From Nioella ostreopsis (GTDB lineage: Bacteria; Pseudomonadota; Alphaproteobacteria; Rhodobacterales; Rhodobacteraceae), in the NCBI RefSeq assembly GCF_004000255.1, contig NZ_RCIQ01000001.1:124001-188000 (forward strand): DNA of 64,000 nucleotides, given 5' to 3'. The notes under the pieces are model-generated. The model searched no databases. It was not told the origin of the DNA and saw nothing but the letters and a program-made list of their open reading frames with translations. Every line of letters starts with the position of its first letter. Position 1 is the first letter of the stretch. Shown piece after piece: positions 17,717-26,724 of the stretch. The translations under genes were made by a program, and so were the position numbers.

Positions 17717-18685
17717 GTGACCTGTGACTACGCATCCGTTGGGTTTTACACCTATGACTGCCTTGGCTGGCCGTTTGCGGGGGTTCCGCCCGGCGGCGGC
17801 ACTTACTTCATCGACGAGATGACAATTGCCGTTTCAGGCGCAGCTGGCGCAGCGGTGATCGCGGGCGCCAAGGTGGGGCTCTCCACCCGCGCCGTCGGTG
17901 GCGTCGGCCACGATCTCATGGGGGACTGGGTGCTGAACCGGCTGCAGGGGTTCGGTGTCGACACGACCCATATGAAGCGTTTCGCAGACACGCCGACCGC
18001 ATCGTCCATCGTGACGACACGTGCCGACGGTTCGCGTCCCGCGCTGCATGTGAAGGGCGCGACGCGGATCTTCCGGATCGACGATGCCGATCTGGACGCC
18101 ATCACCGATGCAAAGGTCCTGCACCTGGGCGGGGTCGGCCTGCTGGACGCCATGGACGGAGAGGGCACCGCCCGGTTGATGGCGCATGCCCGGGCACGCG
18201 GCGCGATCACCACGGTCGACGTCTTCGCCGGATCGCAGGCCGATCTGCCAGATGTCGAGGCCGTGCTGCCCCATACCGATTATTTCATCCCCTCGATCGA
18301 AGAGGCCGAGGCGCTGTCGGGCATGACCGACATCCCGCGCATGGTGTCCTTCTTTCTGGATAAGGGCGCGCAGTGCTGCATCTTCACGCTGGGCGCGCAC
18401 GGGGCCTACTACCATCACCGCGACGGCACCCGCATCCAGGTGCCCGCGCATGACATCGACGTGAAATGCACCTGCGGCTGCGGGGACATCTTCAACGCCG
18501 GGATCGCGACCGCGCTGGTCCGGGGCATGCCCCCGAAAGACGCGCTGCGCTTTGCCTCGGCCATGTCTGCGCTGAACGCGAGCGGACTCGGATCGCAGGC
18601 CGGGATCGAGAACTTCGATCAGGTCGTCAACTTCATGAACTCATGCCCGACGAAAGAGCCAGAGCTCCTGATCGGCGCGGCCTGA
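17717..18685 (+). CDS. PfkB/ribokinase-family carbohydrate kinase
   Basis: 322 residues from a GTG at 17717, chosen because GGGAGGAG sits 8 nt upstream; the earlier in-frame GTG at 17681 has none. The fold is ribokinase-like: the glycine-rich SGAAGAAVIAGAKVGLSTRAVGGVGHDLMG near the N-terminus and the C-terminal signature KCTCGCGDIFNAGIATAL, where Asp257 is the catalytic base. The usual T-G-A-G-D anion hole is C-G-C-G-D here, flanked by Cys251, Cys253 and Cys255. It should phosphorylate the sugar or polyol imported by the following ABC system. It heads a seven-gene operon ending with a SorC regulator. Confidence 0.88.
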   Translation: MTCDYASVGFYTYDCLGWPFAGVPPGGGTYFIDEMTIAVSGAAGAAVIAGAKVGLSTRAVGGVGHDLMGDWVLNRLQGFGVDTTHMKRFADTPTASSIVTTRADGSRPALHVKGATRIFRIDDADLDAITDAKVLHLGGVGLLDAMDGEGTARLMAHARARGAITTVDVFAGSQADLPDVEAVLPHTDYFIPSIEEAEALSGMTDIPRMVSFFLDKGAQCCIFTLGAHGAYYHHRDGTRIQVPAHDIDVKCTCGCGDIFNAGIATALVRGMPPKDALRFASAMSALNASGLGSQAGIENFDQVVNFMNSCPTKEPELLIGAA

Positions 18686-18726
18686 CCCTGCGAACAATCA
18701 TAACCCCACGGAGGAGAAACCAGACC

Positions 18727-19821
18727 ATGACTACCAATTCCAAGACGAAGCTGATCGCTCAGCGCCTGGGCAGTGCCGCCCTTATCGCCGCGCTGGGCGT
18801 TGCCGCCAACGCGCAGGGCGTGACTTTCATGTCCGCCTATGATCCCACCCCGGAAACGATCCTGAACGATCCCAATTTCCTGTCCTTCGAGGAATTCACC
18901 GCACGGGCGCGTGAAGGCGAAGCCGCCGGTGTCTATGGCAATGGTGAGCCGATCACGCTCGCTTTCTCGCAGGTCGTCATGAACCACCCGGTCCGTATCA
19001 ACATGGTCGAGACCTTCCTGGCAAACTGTGAGCTGTACTCCAACGTGACCTGCATCCACACCGAAGGCACCGGTGATGTCGGTGTGGAGATCGCCAATAT
19101 CGAGAGCCTGATCCAGCGCCAGCCCGACGTGCTGATTGCAAGCAGCCTGTCCGGCACCGCTGTCTACCCGGCCTATGAGGCTGTGAACGACGCGGGCATC
19201 CCGCTGATCATCAACAACTCCGGTATTCCCGATGATGATGCGGATCACATCGAGTACACGTCCTTCATCAGCCCCGATGACTGGTACAACGGCGGTATCC
19301 TCGCAGACTACCTGGTCGAAGCTCTTGGCGGCGAAGGCGACATTATCGTCATCCAGGGCGTGGTGGAATCGTCGAACTACGAATTCCGCTGGGGCGGGTT
19401 CGAGGAAGTGATCAGCCAGCACCCCGGCATCAACGTGGTCGGCATGCAGGCTGGCGCATGGATCCGCATGCCCGCGATGCAGGCGACGGTGGACCTGCTG
19501 CAGGCCAACCCGGATATCGATGGCATCTACGCGATGAACGACGAAATGGGCATGGGCGTTCTGGCCGCTTTGCGCGCAGCGGGTCGTGAAGACGAAGTGG
19601 TAATGGTCAGCGTCGATGGCCAGGCCGACCTGGTCTGCGAAATCCTGAACGGATCGGCCGCAGAAGCATCCGTCTTCTGGGAATCCGACATGACCTCCGT
19701 GGTCGATGCAGCGCTGGCCGTTGCCGAAGGCTACGTGATCGAGCCGCACATCTGGTACCAGCCGCCGCTCATCACCCAGGAAAACGCTGCTGAATGGCTG
19801 CCCGAAGGCGCCTGCCAGTAA
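18727..19821 (+). CDS. Sugar ABC transporter substrate-binding protein (RbsB-like)
   Basis: 364 residues from the ATG at 18727 with GGAGGAG 10 nt upstream. A Sec signal peptide (LGSAALIAALGVAANAQG) precedes a Peripla_BP_4 fold: QPDVLIASSLSGTAVYPAYEAVNDAGIPLIINN and LQANPDIDGIYAMNDEMGMGVLAAL are the classic type I pentose/hexose-binding segments. It delivers substrate to the permeases at 21035 and 23628. A long acidic insert (about residues 30-70, YDPTPETILNDPNFLSFEEF) precedes the core and is not usual for RbsB. The ligand is unknown. Confidence 0.9.
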   Translation: MTTNSKTKLIAQRLGSAALIAALGVAANAQGVTFMSAYDPTPETILNDPNFLSFEEFTARAREGEAAGVYGNGEPITLAFSQVVMNHPVRINMVETFLANCELYSNVTCIHTEGTGDVGVEIANIESLIQRQPDVLIASSLSGTAVYPAYEAVNDAGIPLIINNSGIPDDDADHIEYTSFISPDDWYNGGILADYLVEALGGEGDIIVIQGVVESSNYEFRWGGFEEVISQHPGINVVGMQAGAWIRMPAMQATVDLLQANPDIDGIYAMNDEMGMGVLAALRAAGREDEVVMVSVDGQADLVCEILNGSAAEASVFWESDMTSVVDAALAVAEGYVIEPHIWYQPPLITQENAAEWLPEGACQ

Positions 19822-19847
19822 CCCGAGCATCGAAAGGAACCGAGACA

Positions 19848-20849
19848 ATGACCCTGTCACTGAACAGATTCGAGGCGCGCAAGGCCGATTGGGACACGCC
19901 GCTGATCGTGGAATCTCATCTCAACGGCGAACGTACCAAAGAGATGAACCCCAACACGCCCCGCACCTATCAGGAAGTGATCGACGACGCGATCGCCTGC
20001 TGGGATGCCGGTGCCTGCTGCATCCACACCCACAACACCAGTTTCGACCTTCTGGGCGAGGCTGCCGCCAAGGACTATCACCCGGTCTTCGACGAAGTGC
20101 TGCGTCAGCGTCCTGACGTGGTGTGGTATCCGACAACCTGCAACCGCGAGCTGCTGAACGAAGATCAGTTCGGCACCGAGCATAGCGGGTTCCTGCACAA
20201 GACCCACAATGTCAACATTTCCTGCATTGATACCGGCGTGAACCTGTTCGCCTTCGACGTGAACGAAAAGGGCCATATCGAAGGCCGCGAATACGGCTGG
20301 AACTACAAGCAGGTTGCCGGCCAGGTGGACCAGGCGCTGGCCAACAACATGAGCATCATCTGGGGCGTCTACGAACCCGGTCAGCTGCGGCTTGCCATGC
20401 ACTACGTCAATCGCGGCATGTCGACCCCCGGTTCGTTCATCGACTTCTACCTGATCGGCCCCTACGCGCTGACCTCGACGAAGGCGATCGGCACCTCCGG
20501 CATGGAGCCCACTGTCGAGAGCCTCTACTACTATCTCGACATGATGGAAGAGCTGAACCAGACCGGTCAGAAGATGAACTGGTGCATCTCGATCTGGGGC
20601 GAGGGCGACCGTGATACCCGCGAGGTCATCCGCCGCACCATCGAACTGGGTGGTCACGTCAAGACCGGCCTGGAGCTGTTCTACGATCCGGCCCGCAACC
20701 CCACCAACCTGGAACTGCTCAAGGAAGTGCAGGACATCGCCCGCGAAGTCGGCCGTCCGCTCGCAACCCAGGCTGAAGCGCGCGAGATCTATGGCATCTC
20801 CAAGCAGCACGAAGCCGGCAAGGCCCGGATGGCGTTGCAGCCCGCATGA
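19848..20849 (+). CDS. BKACE-family (DUF849) beta-keto acid cleavage enzyme
   Basis: A 333-residue TIM-barrel protein of the 3-keto-5-aminohexanoate cleavage family, preceded by GAAAGGAACC. The zinc site is recognisable: His60-Thr-His62 (CCIHTHN) and Glu276 in GGHVKTGLELFYD. The family uses acetyl-CoA to split beta-keto acids into acetoacetate and a new CoA ester. The residue after the zinc Glu is Leu-Phe rather than the usual Asp-Asn (GLEDN), which suggests a different substrate pocket. Its position between the binding protein and the permease of a sugar importer is unusual and implies that the imported compound is converted into a beta-keto acid or similar intermediate. Confidence 0.88.
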   Translation: MTLSLNRFEARKADWDTPLIVESHLNGERTKEMNPNTPRTYQEVIDDAIACWDAGACCIHTHNTSFDLLGEAAAKDYHPVFDEVLRQRPDVVWYPTTCNRELLNEDQFGTEHSGFLHKTHNVNISCIDTGVNLFAFDVNEKGHIEGREYGWNYKQVAGQVDQALANNMSIIWGVYEPGQLRLAMHYVNRGMSTPGSFIDFYLIGPYALTSTKAIGTSGMEPTVESLYYYLDMMEELNQTGQKMNWCISIWGEGDRDTREVIRRTIELGGHVKTGLELFYDPARNPTNLELLKEVQDIAREVGRPLATQAEAREIYGISKQHEAGKARMALQPA

Positions 20850-20858
20850 TCCAGGCAG

Positions 20859-20880
20859 GCCGCACTTTCGGGTGCGGCCC
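20859..20880 (+). other. Intra-operon stem-loop after the BKACE gene
   Basis: GGCCGCAC-tttcgg-GTGCGGCC, an 8-bp perfect stem 9 bp past the stop and 150 bp before the permease. No T-run follows, so an mRNA-stabilising or processing hairpin separating the abundant SBP/BKACE message from the transporter genes is more likely than full termination. Confidence 0.5.
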
Positions 20881-21034
20881 CATCCCGAGCGGAGCCGGTG
20901 CCGACTCTCCGGCGATGCTCGGGCCTTCGCCTCTCCCTTCGAAAACTGGCGATCTGTCCTGGCCGGTGTTTCCACTCCGATGCACCGGCAGGACCCCGCC
21001 TATCCGTTCCAACCAGTCTGTGGAGACAGGGACA

Positions 21035-22021
21035 ATGCAAACAACATATCCTCAAAGCACCTTCTCAGGCTTGCTGAGCGAATACAGGTCCGAGGCGACG
21101 CTCATCCTCTTTCTCGCTGTGGCTTTCATCTTCGGGCCGCTCTTCACCGAGTATTTCCTGACGCCCGACAACCTCTTCAACCTGAGCCGTCAGGGCTCCT
21201 ACCTGACCATCGTGTCCATCGGCATGGCGCTTGTCCTGATCGTGGGCGGCATCGACCTGTCCATCGGGGCGGTCATGCAGCTGGTCGGTCTGTTCACGGT
21301 GCTGCTGCTTGGGGCCGGTGCCTCGGCCGAGATTGCATTTCTCTTCGCACTGGCAATGGGGGCGGTGCTGGGGGCCATCAACGGCGTCCTCACGGTTTAT
21401 GGCCGGATGCAACCCTTCATCGCGACGCTGGCCACGGGCGGCATCATGACGGGCATCGTCATGACCTATACCCAGGGCAACGCGGTCGCGCCGCGCGGTA
21501 TCGACCCTGCGTTCCGGGAAATCGGGGGCGGCGCCGTAGCCGGATTGCCCATTCCCGCGGCCATCATGATCGTTGTCGTCCTGCTGTTCTGGTGGACCAT
21601 GACCAACACGACCTACGGCAAGAACGTCTATGCCCTTGGATCCAACAAGCACGCTGCGCGCAATATCGGGCTGAATACCGAACTGCTGGAATGCTCGGTC
21701 TACATGCTGAGCGGCATGCTTGCCGCGCTTGCCGGCTATCTTACCTTCGCCCGGATGGGGACGTTCCAGCCCGCCACCGCCGCGACCGGCGGGACCCCGG
21801 TTGAAATGGTCATCATGGCCATCGCAGCGGTCGTGTTGGGCGGTGGAAGTCTGGCCGGTGGCAAGGGGACCATGATCGGTGCCTTCCTTGGCGCAACCGT
21901 CAGCGCCGTGATGCTCAACTACCTCGTCCTGCTGGGCATGGGCATCTGGTTCCAGCGGTTCATCCTCGCACTCATCATCATCGTCGTGGTCCTGCTGGCC
22001 CGCAAGAACGAGAGGGCATGA
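21035..22021 (+). CDS. Sugar ABC transporter permease (RbsC-like)
   Basis: 328 residues from the ATG at 21035 (GGAG 9-10 nt upstream). About eight to ten hydrophobic segments and the BPD_transp_2 hallmark IVGGIDLSIGAVMQL near residue 70 identify a ribose/xylose-type permease. It forms the inner-membrane channel with the second permease at 23628 and the duplicated ATPase. The stop overlaps the ATPase start (ATGA). A 185-bp gap with a hairpin separates it from the BKACE gene. Confidence 0.93.
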   Translation: MQTTYPQSTFSGLLSEYRSEATLILFLAVAFIFGPLFTEYFLTPDNLFNLSRQGSYLTIVSIGMALVLIVGGIDLSIGAVMQLVGLFTVLLLGAGASAEIAFLFALAMGAVLGAINGVLTVYGRMQPFIATLATGGIMTGIVMTYTQGNAVAPRGIDPAFREIGGGAVAGLPIPAAIMIVVVLLFWWTMTNTTYGKNVYALGSNKHAARNIGLNTELLECSVYMLSGMLAALAGYLTFARMGTFQPATAATGGTPVEMVIMAIAAVVLGGGSLAGGKGTMIGAFLGATVSAVMLNYLVLLGMGIWFQRFILALIIIVVVLLARKNERA

Positions 22022-23553
22022 AAATGGAAGGAAGCATCGTGTTGGATTCGCATGTGATCGAAACGAATGCCCTGGAGATCCATGGAGTTTCCAAGAGCTT
22101 CGGTCAGAACAACGTCCTGCAGGACCTGAACCTGACCCTGAGGAAAGGCGAGGTTCACGCCCTGATGGGGGAAAACGGGGCCGGCAAGTCCACCTTGATC
22201 AAGATCATCTCGGGCGTGCACAAGGCCGACCAGGGTGAGATCAACCTCAATGGCAGCAAGGTTGATTTTCACAGCCCCTACGAGGCCCAGATCGGCGGCG
22301 TTGCGACGCTGTTCCAGGAGATTCAGGAAATCCCGGATCTGAGCGTCGCGGAGAATCTCTACGCCGGAATGGAACCGCGCAAGCACGGGTTCCTGATCGA
22401 CTGGAAGAAGCTCTATTCGAACGCACAGCGCCAGATCGACGAGCTTGGGCTTAGGATCGACGCGACCCAGAAGATGCGCAGCCTCAGCCCGTCCTCTCGC
22501 AAGATGGTCGAGATCATTCGCGCGGTTCACAAGCGCGGGGCCTCGGTCGTGATCATGGACGAACCCACGGCCAACCTGAATCAGGGCGAGATCGACGCGT
22601 TGTTTTCCATGATCGAGGAACTCAAGCAGAAGGGTGTGAGCATCATCTATATCTCGCACCGCATGCGTGAGATCTTCCAGATCGCCAACCGTGTCTCGGT
22701 TCTGCGGGACGGGCGGCTGATCCGGACATCCAATATCGAGAACATCTCGGAAGACGAAATCGTCAAGCTGATGGTCGGCCGTGACCTGCCCGCGCTCTAT
22801 CCGCAGCGCACGCCGCCGGAGAACGAAGTTGCGATGAAGGTGGACAACCTGACCGTGGACGGAGAGCTCGACAGCGTCAGCTTCGAGGTGCGCAAGCGGG
22901 AAATCCTGGGCATTGCTGGTCTGGAAGGGTCTGGCGCGACATCGGTCATCAAGGCGCTTTTCGGTCTCAGGCCCGTGAGCGGCGGGACGATCGAAGTGGA
23001 TGGCGAGACGCTCGTGATCAAGAACCCCAAGCGCAGTATCGCGCAGGGGCTGGCCTATGTGCCCGAGGATCGGAAGGAAGACGGTTTGTTCCTGAACAAG
23101 ACCGTCAACTTCAACCTCGTGGCGAACGTGCTGAAAAGCCATTTCGCCCGCATGGGCTTTGTCGTTCGCAAACGGGCCGCGCAAACGACCTCTCGCGATG
23201 TGGTCAAGCGTCTTGGAATCAAGACCACTGGCGGCATGGCCAAGATCGGCAGCCTGAGCGGCGGCAACCAGCAGAAGGCCCTTGTCGGTCGCTGGCTGAT
23301 CGGGAGCTACAAGGCCATCCTCCTGGAAGAGCCGACGCGCGGCGTGGATATCGGCGCCAAGGTCGACATCTACGAAGAGATCAACGCCCTCGCCCGGTCC
23401 GGTCTGCCCGTGGTCATGTACTCGTCGGAACTGCTGGAGCTGATCGGGATGTGCGACCGGGTTGTCGTCATTCGGAACGGCCGGGTCAGCGGCATCCTCT
23501 CGGGTGACGAACTGACCGAAGAAAACATCCTGGAGAAGGCCATCACCAGCTAG
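22018..23553 (+). CDS. Sugar ABC transporter ATPase with two nucleotide-binding domains (RbsA-like)
   Basis: A 511-residue double ATPase. Domain 1: Walker A MGENGAGKST and Walker B VIMDEPTANL, but the signature is LSPSSRKMVEI instead of an LSxGxxQ form. Domain 2: degenerate Walker A GLEGSGATSVIK and intact signature LSGGNQQKALVGRWL, then LLEEPTRGVD. This complementary degeneracy leaves at most one good composite site, a trend in RbsA/XylG/MglA proteins. ATG AAA ATG at the start leaves two candidates (22018, 22024); the first overlaps the permease stop and implies coupling. Confidence 0.93.
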   Translation: MKMEGSIVLDSHVIETNALEIHGVSKSFGQNNVLQDLNLTLRKGEVHALMGENGAGKSTLIKIISGVHKADQGEINLNGSKVDFHSPYEAQIGGVATLFQEIQEIPDLSVAENLYAGMEPRKHGFLIDWKKLYSNAQRQIDELGLRIDATQKMRSLSPSSRKMVEIIRAVHKRGASVVIMDEPTANLNQGEIDALFSMIEELKQKGVSIIYISHRMREIFQIANRVSVLRDGRLIRTSNIENISEDEIVKLMVGRDLPALYPQRTPPENEVAMKVDNLTVDGELDSVSFEVRKREILGIAGLEGSGATSVIKALFGLRPVSGGTIEVDGETLVIKNPKRSIAQGLAYVPEDRKEDGLFLNKTVNFNLVANVLKSHFARMGFVVRKRAAQTTSRDVVKRLGIKTTGGMAKIGSLSGGNQQKALVGRWLIGSYKAILLEEPTRGVDIGAKVDIYEEINALARSGLPVVMYSSELLELIGMCDRVVVIRNGRVSGILSGDELTEENILEKAITS

Positions 23554-23627
23554 GCGGCGCGCACATGCCGTCGCGAGGCCGGAGTCTTCCGACCGGGAAA
23601 TCTTAACCCTTCATATGGAGCGGGATA

Positions 23628-24605
23628 ATGGAAAACGTCTTGAACAATGCACTGCCGATGACCCGGCCGACGAGGCGCGCCTCGCTTGCCGAGCTCGCGC
23701 CTGCCCTGATCGTCGTGGTGCTGCTGGTCATCGGCACGATCACGTCCGATAGGTTCATGCAGACCAACAACATCCTCAACATCCTGCAGTACGCGGCGGA
23801 ACCGTCGCTGATCGCCGTGGGCATGATGTTTGTCATCCTGGCGCGGGGGATCGACCTTTCGGTCGGCTCCGTGATGGGGGTCGGCAACGTGACGGCCGCG
23901 CTCCTGCTCGCTGCCGGATACCCGGTGATCGTGGCAATCCTGGCTGCGGTCGCGTTCGGGGCCGTGATCGGGTTGGTGAATGGCCTTTTGATCACGAAGG
24001 GCCGGATGGAGCCTATCATCGCAACGCTGGCGACGATGATCGGGGTGCGCTCGATCATCTACTTCATGACCGACGGCGCCCCCCTGTTTCAGGGCATCCC
24101 GCGGGAATTCGTGCAAATCGTTCGCGGAAGCGTGACGGGCTTGCCGAACGGCGTCCTGTTCCTGGTCATCTCGTTCCTGCTGGCCTACGTCTTGCTCAAC
24201 CACACCCGGTACGGGCGGCATGTCTACGCTGTGGGTGGATCCGAGGAAACCTCGGAGCTGTTCGGCATCAAGGTCACGCGGATCAAGATTTCGGTCTATG
24301 TCCTCAGCGGCGTCATGGCAGCCATTGCCGGTGTTGTCGGAGCAAGCCGTCTGGGAATCGGCGATCCCAATTCCGGTATCGGCTATGAACTGGTCGCGAT
24401 TACCATGGTGGTCGTGGGCGGCGTGCGACTGGCGGGTGGCGTGGGCACCGTCATGGGGGCCTTGTCCGGTGTGCTGATCGTGTCGATCCTGACGAATATT
24501 TTGCAGCTCAACAATGTCAGCACCCATGCGCAGCATATCTTCCTTGGCGGTGCCATGGTTGGCATGATGCTCTTCCTGTCCTGGCGGGATGCGAAGAAGG
24601 CCTGA
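23628..24605 (+). CDS. Second sugar ABC transporter permease (RbsC-like)
   Basis: A 325-residue membrane protein with the BPD_transp_2 hallmark ILARGIDLSVGSVMGVGN near residue 80 and a terminal conserved segment (MVVVGGVRLAGGVGTVMGALSG). With the permease at 21035 it probably makes a heterodimeric channel. It lies 74 bp after the ATPase and before the SorC regulator, in the same orientation. Confidence 0.93.
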   Translation: MENVLNNALPMTRPTRRASLAELAPALIVVVLLVIGTITSDRFMQTNNILNILQYAAEPSLIAVGMMFVILARGIDLSVGSVMGVGNVTAALLLAAGYPVIVAILAAVAFGAVIGLVNGLLITKGRMEPIIATLATMIGVRSIIYFMTDGAPLFQGIPREFVQIVRGSVTGLPNGVLFLVISFLLAYVLLNHTRYGRHVYAVGGSEETSELFGIKVTRIKISVYVLSGVMAAIAGVVGASRLGIGDPNSGIGYELVAITMVVVGGVRLAGGVGTVMGALSGVLIVSILTNILQLNNVSTHAQHIFLGGAMVGMMLFLSWRDAKKA

Positions 24606-24680
24606 TGACTTGGGTATGCAGGCGATTGCGGAATGGCACGCTTTACGGCATTCATGAAACAGTGGGGTTAGGGGAGAGAC

Positions 24681-25676
24681 ATGTCGAAGTTATCCAGAGA
24701 AAGAGAGTCGGACCTCGATACCATAGAGGCTGTGTCCATCGGCTCCGGTACGCCTGATGACTTGAAGACAAGGGTTTCCTGGCTCTACTACATGGAGGGC
24801 AAGACACAGGACGAGATTGCCCAGATCGTCGGCAGCAACCGGTCGAAGGTCCTGCGGATCCTCGCACAGGCCCGGTCAGACGGAACAGTGCAGATCCGGG
24901 TAACCACGCGCCTGTCGCGCTGCGTCGAGCTGGAAGCGGAACTGAAGAGCAAATACGGCTTCGACACCGTGATCGTCGTGCCCTCTCCGCAGGAGCCGTC
25001 GGACCTGCCAGATATTCTTGGCGCTGAGCTTGGGGCATATCTGTCGGACCGGATCGGGCCGGACATGAGTGTCGGTCTTGGATGGGGCCGGACCCTGACG
25101 TCGGGTATTCCGGCGATCGAACAGCGCCAGCCTTCGGGCATTTCGGTGATCTCGCTTCTGGGCGGTCTGACCAAGGTCAACCGGGTCAATCCCTCGGATT
25201 TCGCATGGCGGGTCGCGGATCGGTTGGCCGCAGAATGCTACATGGTCGCGGCCCCCGTCTTCGCCCCGGATGCCGCCAGCCGCGAGGCATTGATGAACCA
25301 TCACGGCATTTCCGAGGTGGTCGAGCGGGCGCGACGGCTCGATCTGGCCGTGGTCTCGGTCGGGGATCTTTCGCCTGAATCGATCTTCACCCGCTACGGG
25401 CTGCTGACCCATGACGAGATCATCTCGCTGGAACGCGCCGGTGCGATCGGGGACGTACTGTGCCGTTTCATCGACGCCGAGGGGCGGGTGATTGACCATC
25501 CGGTCAACGACCGGGTGCTTGCCGTACACCCCAATGACCTGAGCGGCGCGCGCGAAGTCATCCTCGCGTCGGGGGGCTGGAGCAAGCTGACCGCGATCCG
25601 GGCCTCTATCAAGCTGCTCAAGCCGCGCGTTCTGATTACGGACTCCATTGTCGCGGAGCGGATCGCGGTCGAGTGA
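24681..25676 (+). CDS. SorC-family transcriptional regulator 1
   Basis: 331 residues. The N-terminal HTH (KTRVSWLYYMEGKTQDEIAQIVGSNRSKVLRILAQARSDG, about 30-68) is followed by a SorC sugar-binding domain related to sugar-phosphate isomerases (MSVGLGWGRTLTSGIPAI, ISVISLLGGL, AVVSVGDLSPES). Members bind a phosphorylated sugar effector. It closes the kinase/ABC/BKACE operon, 75 bp after the permease, and faces the second SorC gene tail to tail with a 22-bp gap. Confidence 0.92.
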   Translation: MSKLSRERESDLDTIEAVSIGSGTPDDLKTRVSWLYYMEGKTQDEIAQIVGSNRSKVLRILAQARSDGTVQIRVTTRLSRCVELEAELKSKYGFDTVIVVPSPQEPSDLPDILGAELGAYLSDRIGPDMSVGLGWGRTLTSGIPAIEQRQPSGISVISLLGGLTKVNRVNPSDFAWRVADRLAAECYMVAAPVFAPDAASREALMNHHGISEVVERARRLDLAVVSVGDLSPESIFTRYGLLTHDEIISLERAGAIGDVLCRFIDAEGRVIDHPVNDRVLAVHPNDLSGAREVILASGGWSKLTAIRASIKLLKPRVLITDSIVAERIAVE

Positions 25677-25698
25677 TCTGCAAGGGGCACCGTCCCGA

Positions 25699-26691
25699 TC
25701 AGTCTCCGCCATCCTCAAGAAGCGCTTTGGCCGTGGTCTCGTCGGTGATGAAGACACCGGGTCCGAGCGCCTTCAGGGTCGCATGGATGATCTCCAGCTT
25801 GTCGAGGCCGCCGGAGATCAAGACCTTTCGGGGAATGCGACGAAGCGCATCGAGCGGCATGGAGATCGCCCGTTGATTGATCGGGTGGTTCAGCACTTCG
25901 CCATCCGAATCCAGGAAATTGTAAAGAATATCGCCGACCGCGCCGGCCTCGATCAGGGACAGGCGTTCGGCCTCTGAAATGTGGCCCGAGCGATAGGATG
26001 TGGTCATCGCGGATATCCCGCCGCAGGACAACAGCGCGATGTCGCAGGACTGGGCAAGCTGAAGGATCTGGTCCAGCCCGCAATATTCCAGAAGCGCGTG
26101 CTTCGTCGTCGGAGAGTCCACGATGGCGGGGGCTGGGATCAGGTAGCCCTCGGCTTCGAACAATTCCGCGAATTGCCACGCGAATTCGGCCGGGTTGAAG
26201 CGGCGGGCCTGCGCGATACCGCCAAGCAGCGACACCACGCGCACGCCAGCCAGCGCCCGTCCCTCGACATAGGGCAGCATCCTGTGCAGGGTACGGCCCC
26301 ACCCGACACCGACGGTCAGGTCGTCTTCCATCAACTCCGAGACATAGGCTCCCGCAGCGGCGGCAATGGCGCGTGTCGGATCGACGTCCCGACCATCGAC
26401 CGGGGCAATGATGGCCCTCTTCAGCCGGAATCGCCGTTCGAGCGCCTGTTGCATTTCGAGCAACGGCGCAATCTGCGCGCGGATGCGGATGACCACGTCG
26501 CCGCGCTTCCTCGCGTCAGACAGCAGGCGCGTGATCATGATCCGGTTGACGCCAAGCGCCTCGGCCACATCAGACTGGGTCATCCCCTCGATATGATAAA
26601 GCCACGCCGCCCGAATGCGCAGCTGCTGGTGCGGGTCACCAGAGACCCGGTCCGGGGGCGGCCTGTGGGTTTTTTGAACAGCCTCAGACAT
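25699..26691 (-). CDS. SorC-family transcriptional regulator 2
   Basis: 330 residues with the same architecture as regulator 1: HTH in RAAWLYHIEGMTQSDVAEALGVNRIMITRLLSDARKRGD and a sugar-binding domain (LTVGVGWGRTLHRMLPYV, VRVVSLLGGIAQARRFNPAEFAWQ). The two are clearly homologous but diverged along their length. It is the last gene of the oxidoreductase-acoABC operon, 33 bp after acoC. Two SorC paralogues terminating convergent operons suggests that each responds to an intermediate of the shared pathway or that they cross-regulate. Confidence 0.92.
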   Translation of the reverse strand: MSEAVQKTHRPPPDRVSGDPHQQLRIRAAWLYHIEGMTQSDVAEALGVNRIMITRLLSDARKRGDVVIRIRAQIAPLLEMQQALERRFRLKRAIIAPVDGRDVDPTRAIAAAAGAYVSELMEDDLTVGVGWGRTLHRMLPYVEGRALAGVRVVSLLGGIAQARRFNPAEFAWQFAELFEAEGYLIPAPAIVDSPTTKHALLEYCGLDQILQLAQSCDIALLSCGGISAMTTSYRSGHISEAERLSLIEAGAVGDILYNFLDSDGEVLNHPINQRAISMPLDALRRIPRKVLISGGLDKLEIIHATLKALGPGVFITDETTAKALLEDGGD

Positions 26692-26724
26692 ATTCGCCCC
26701 CGCGACACGGTGGGATTGGCGCGA

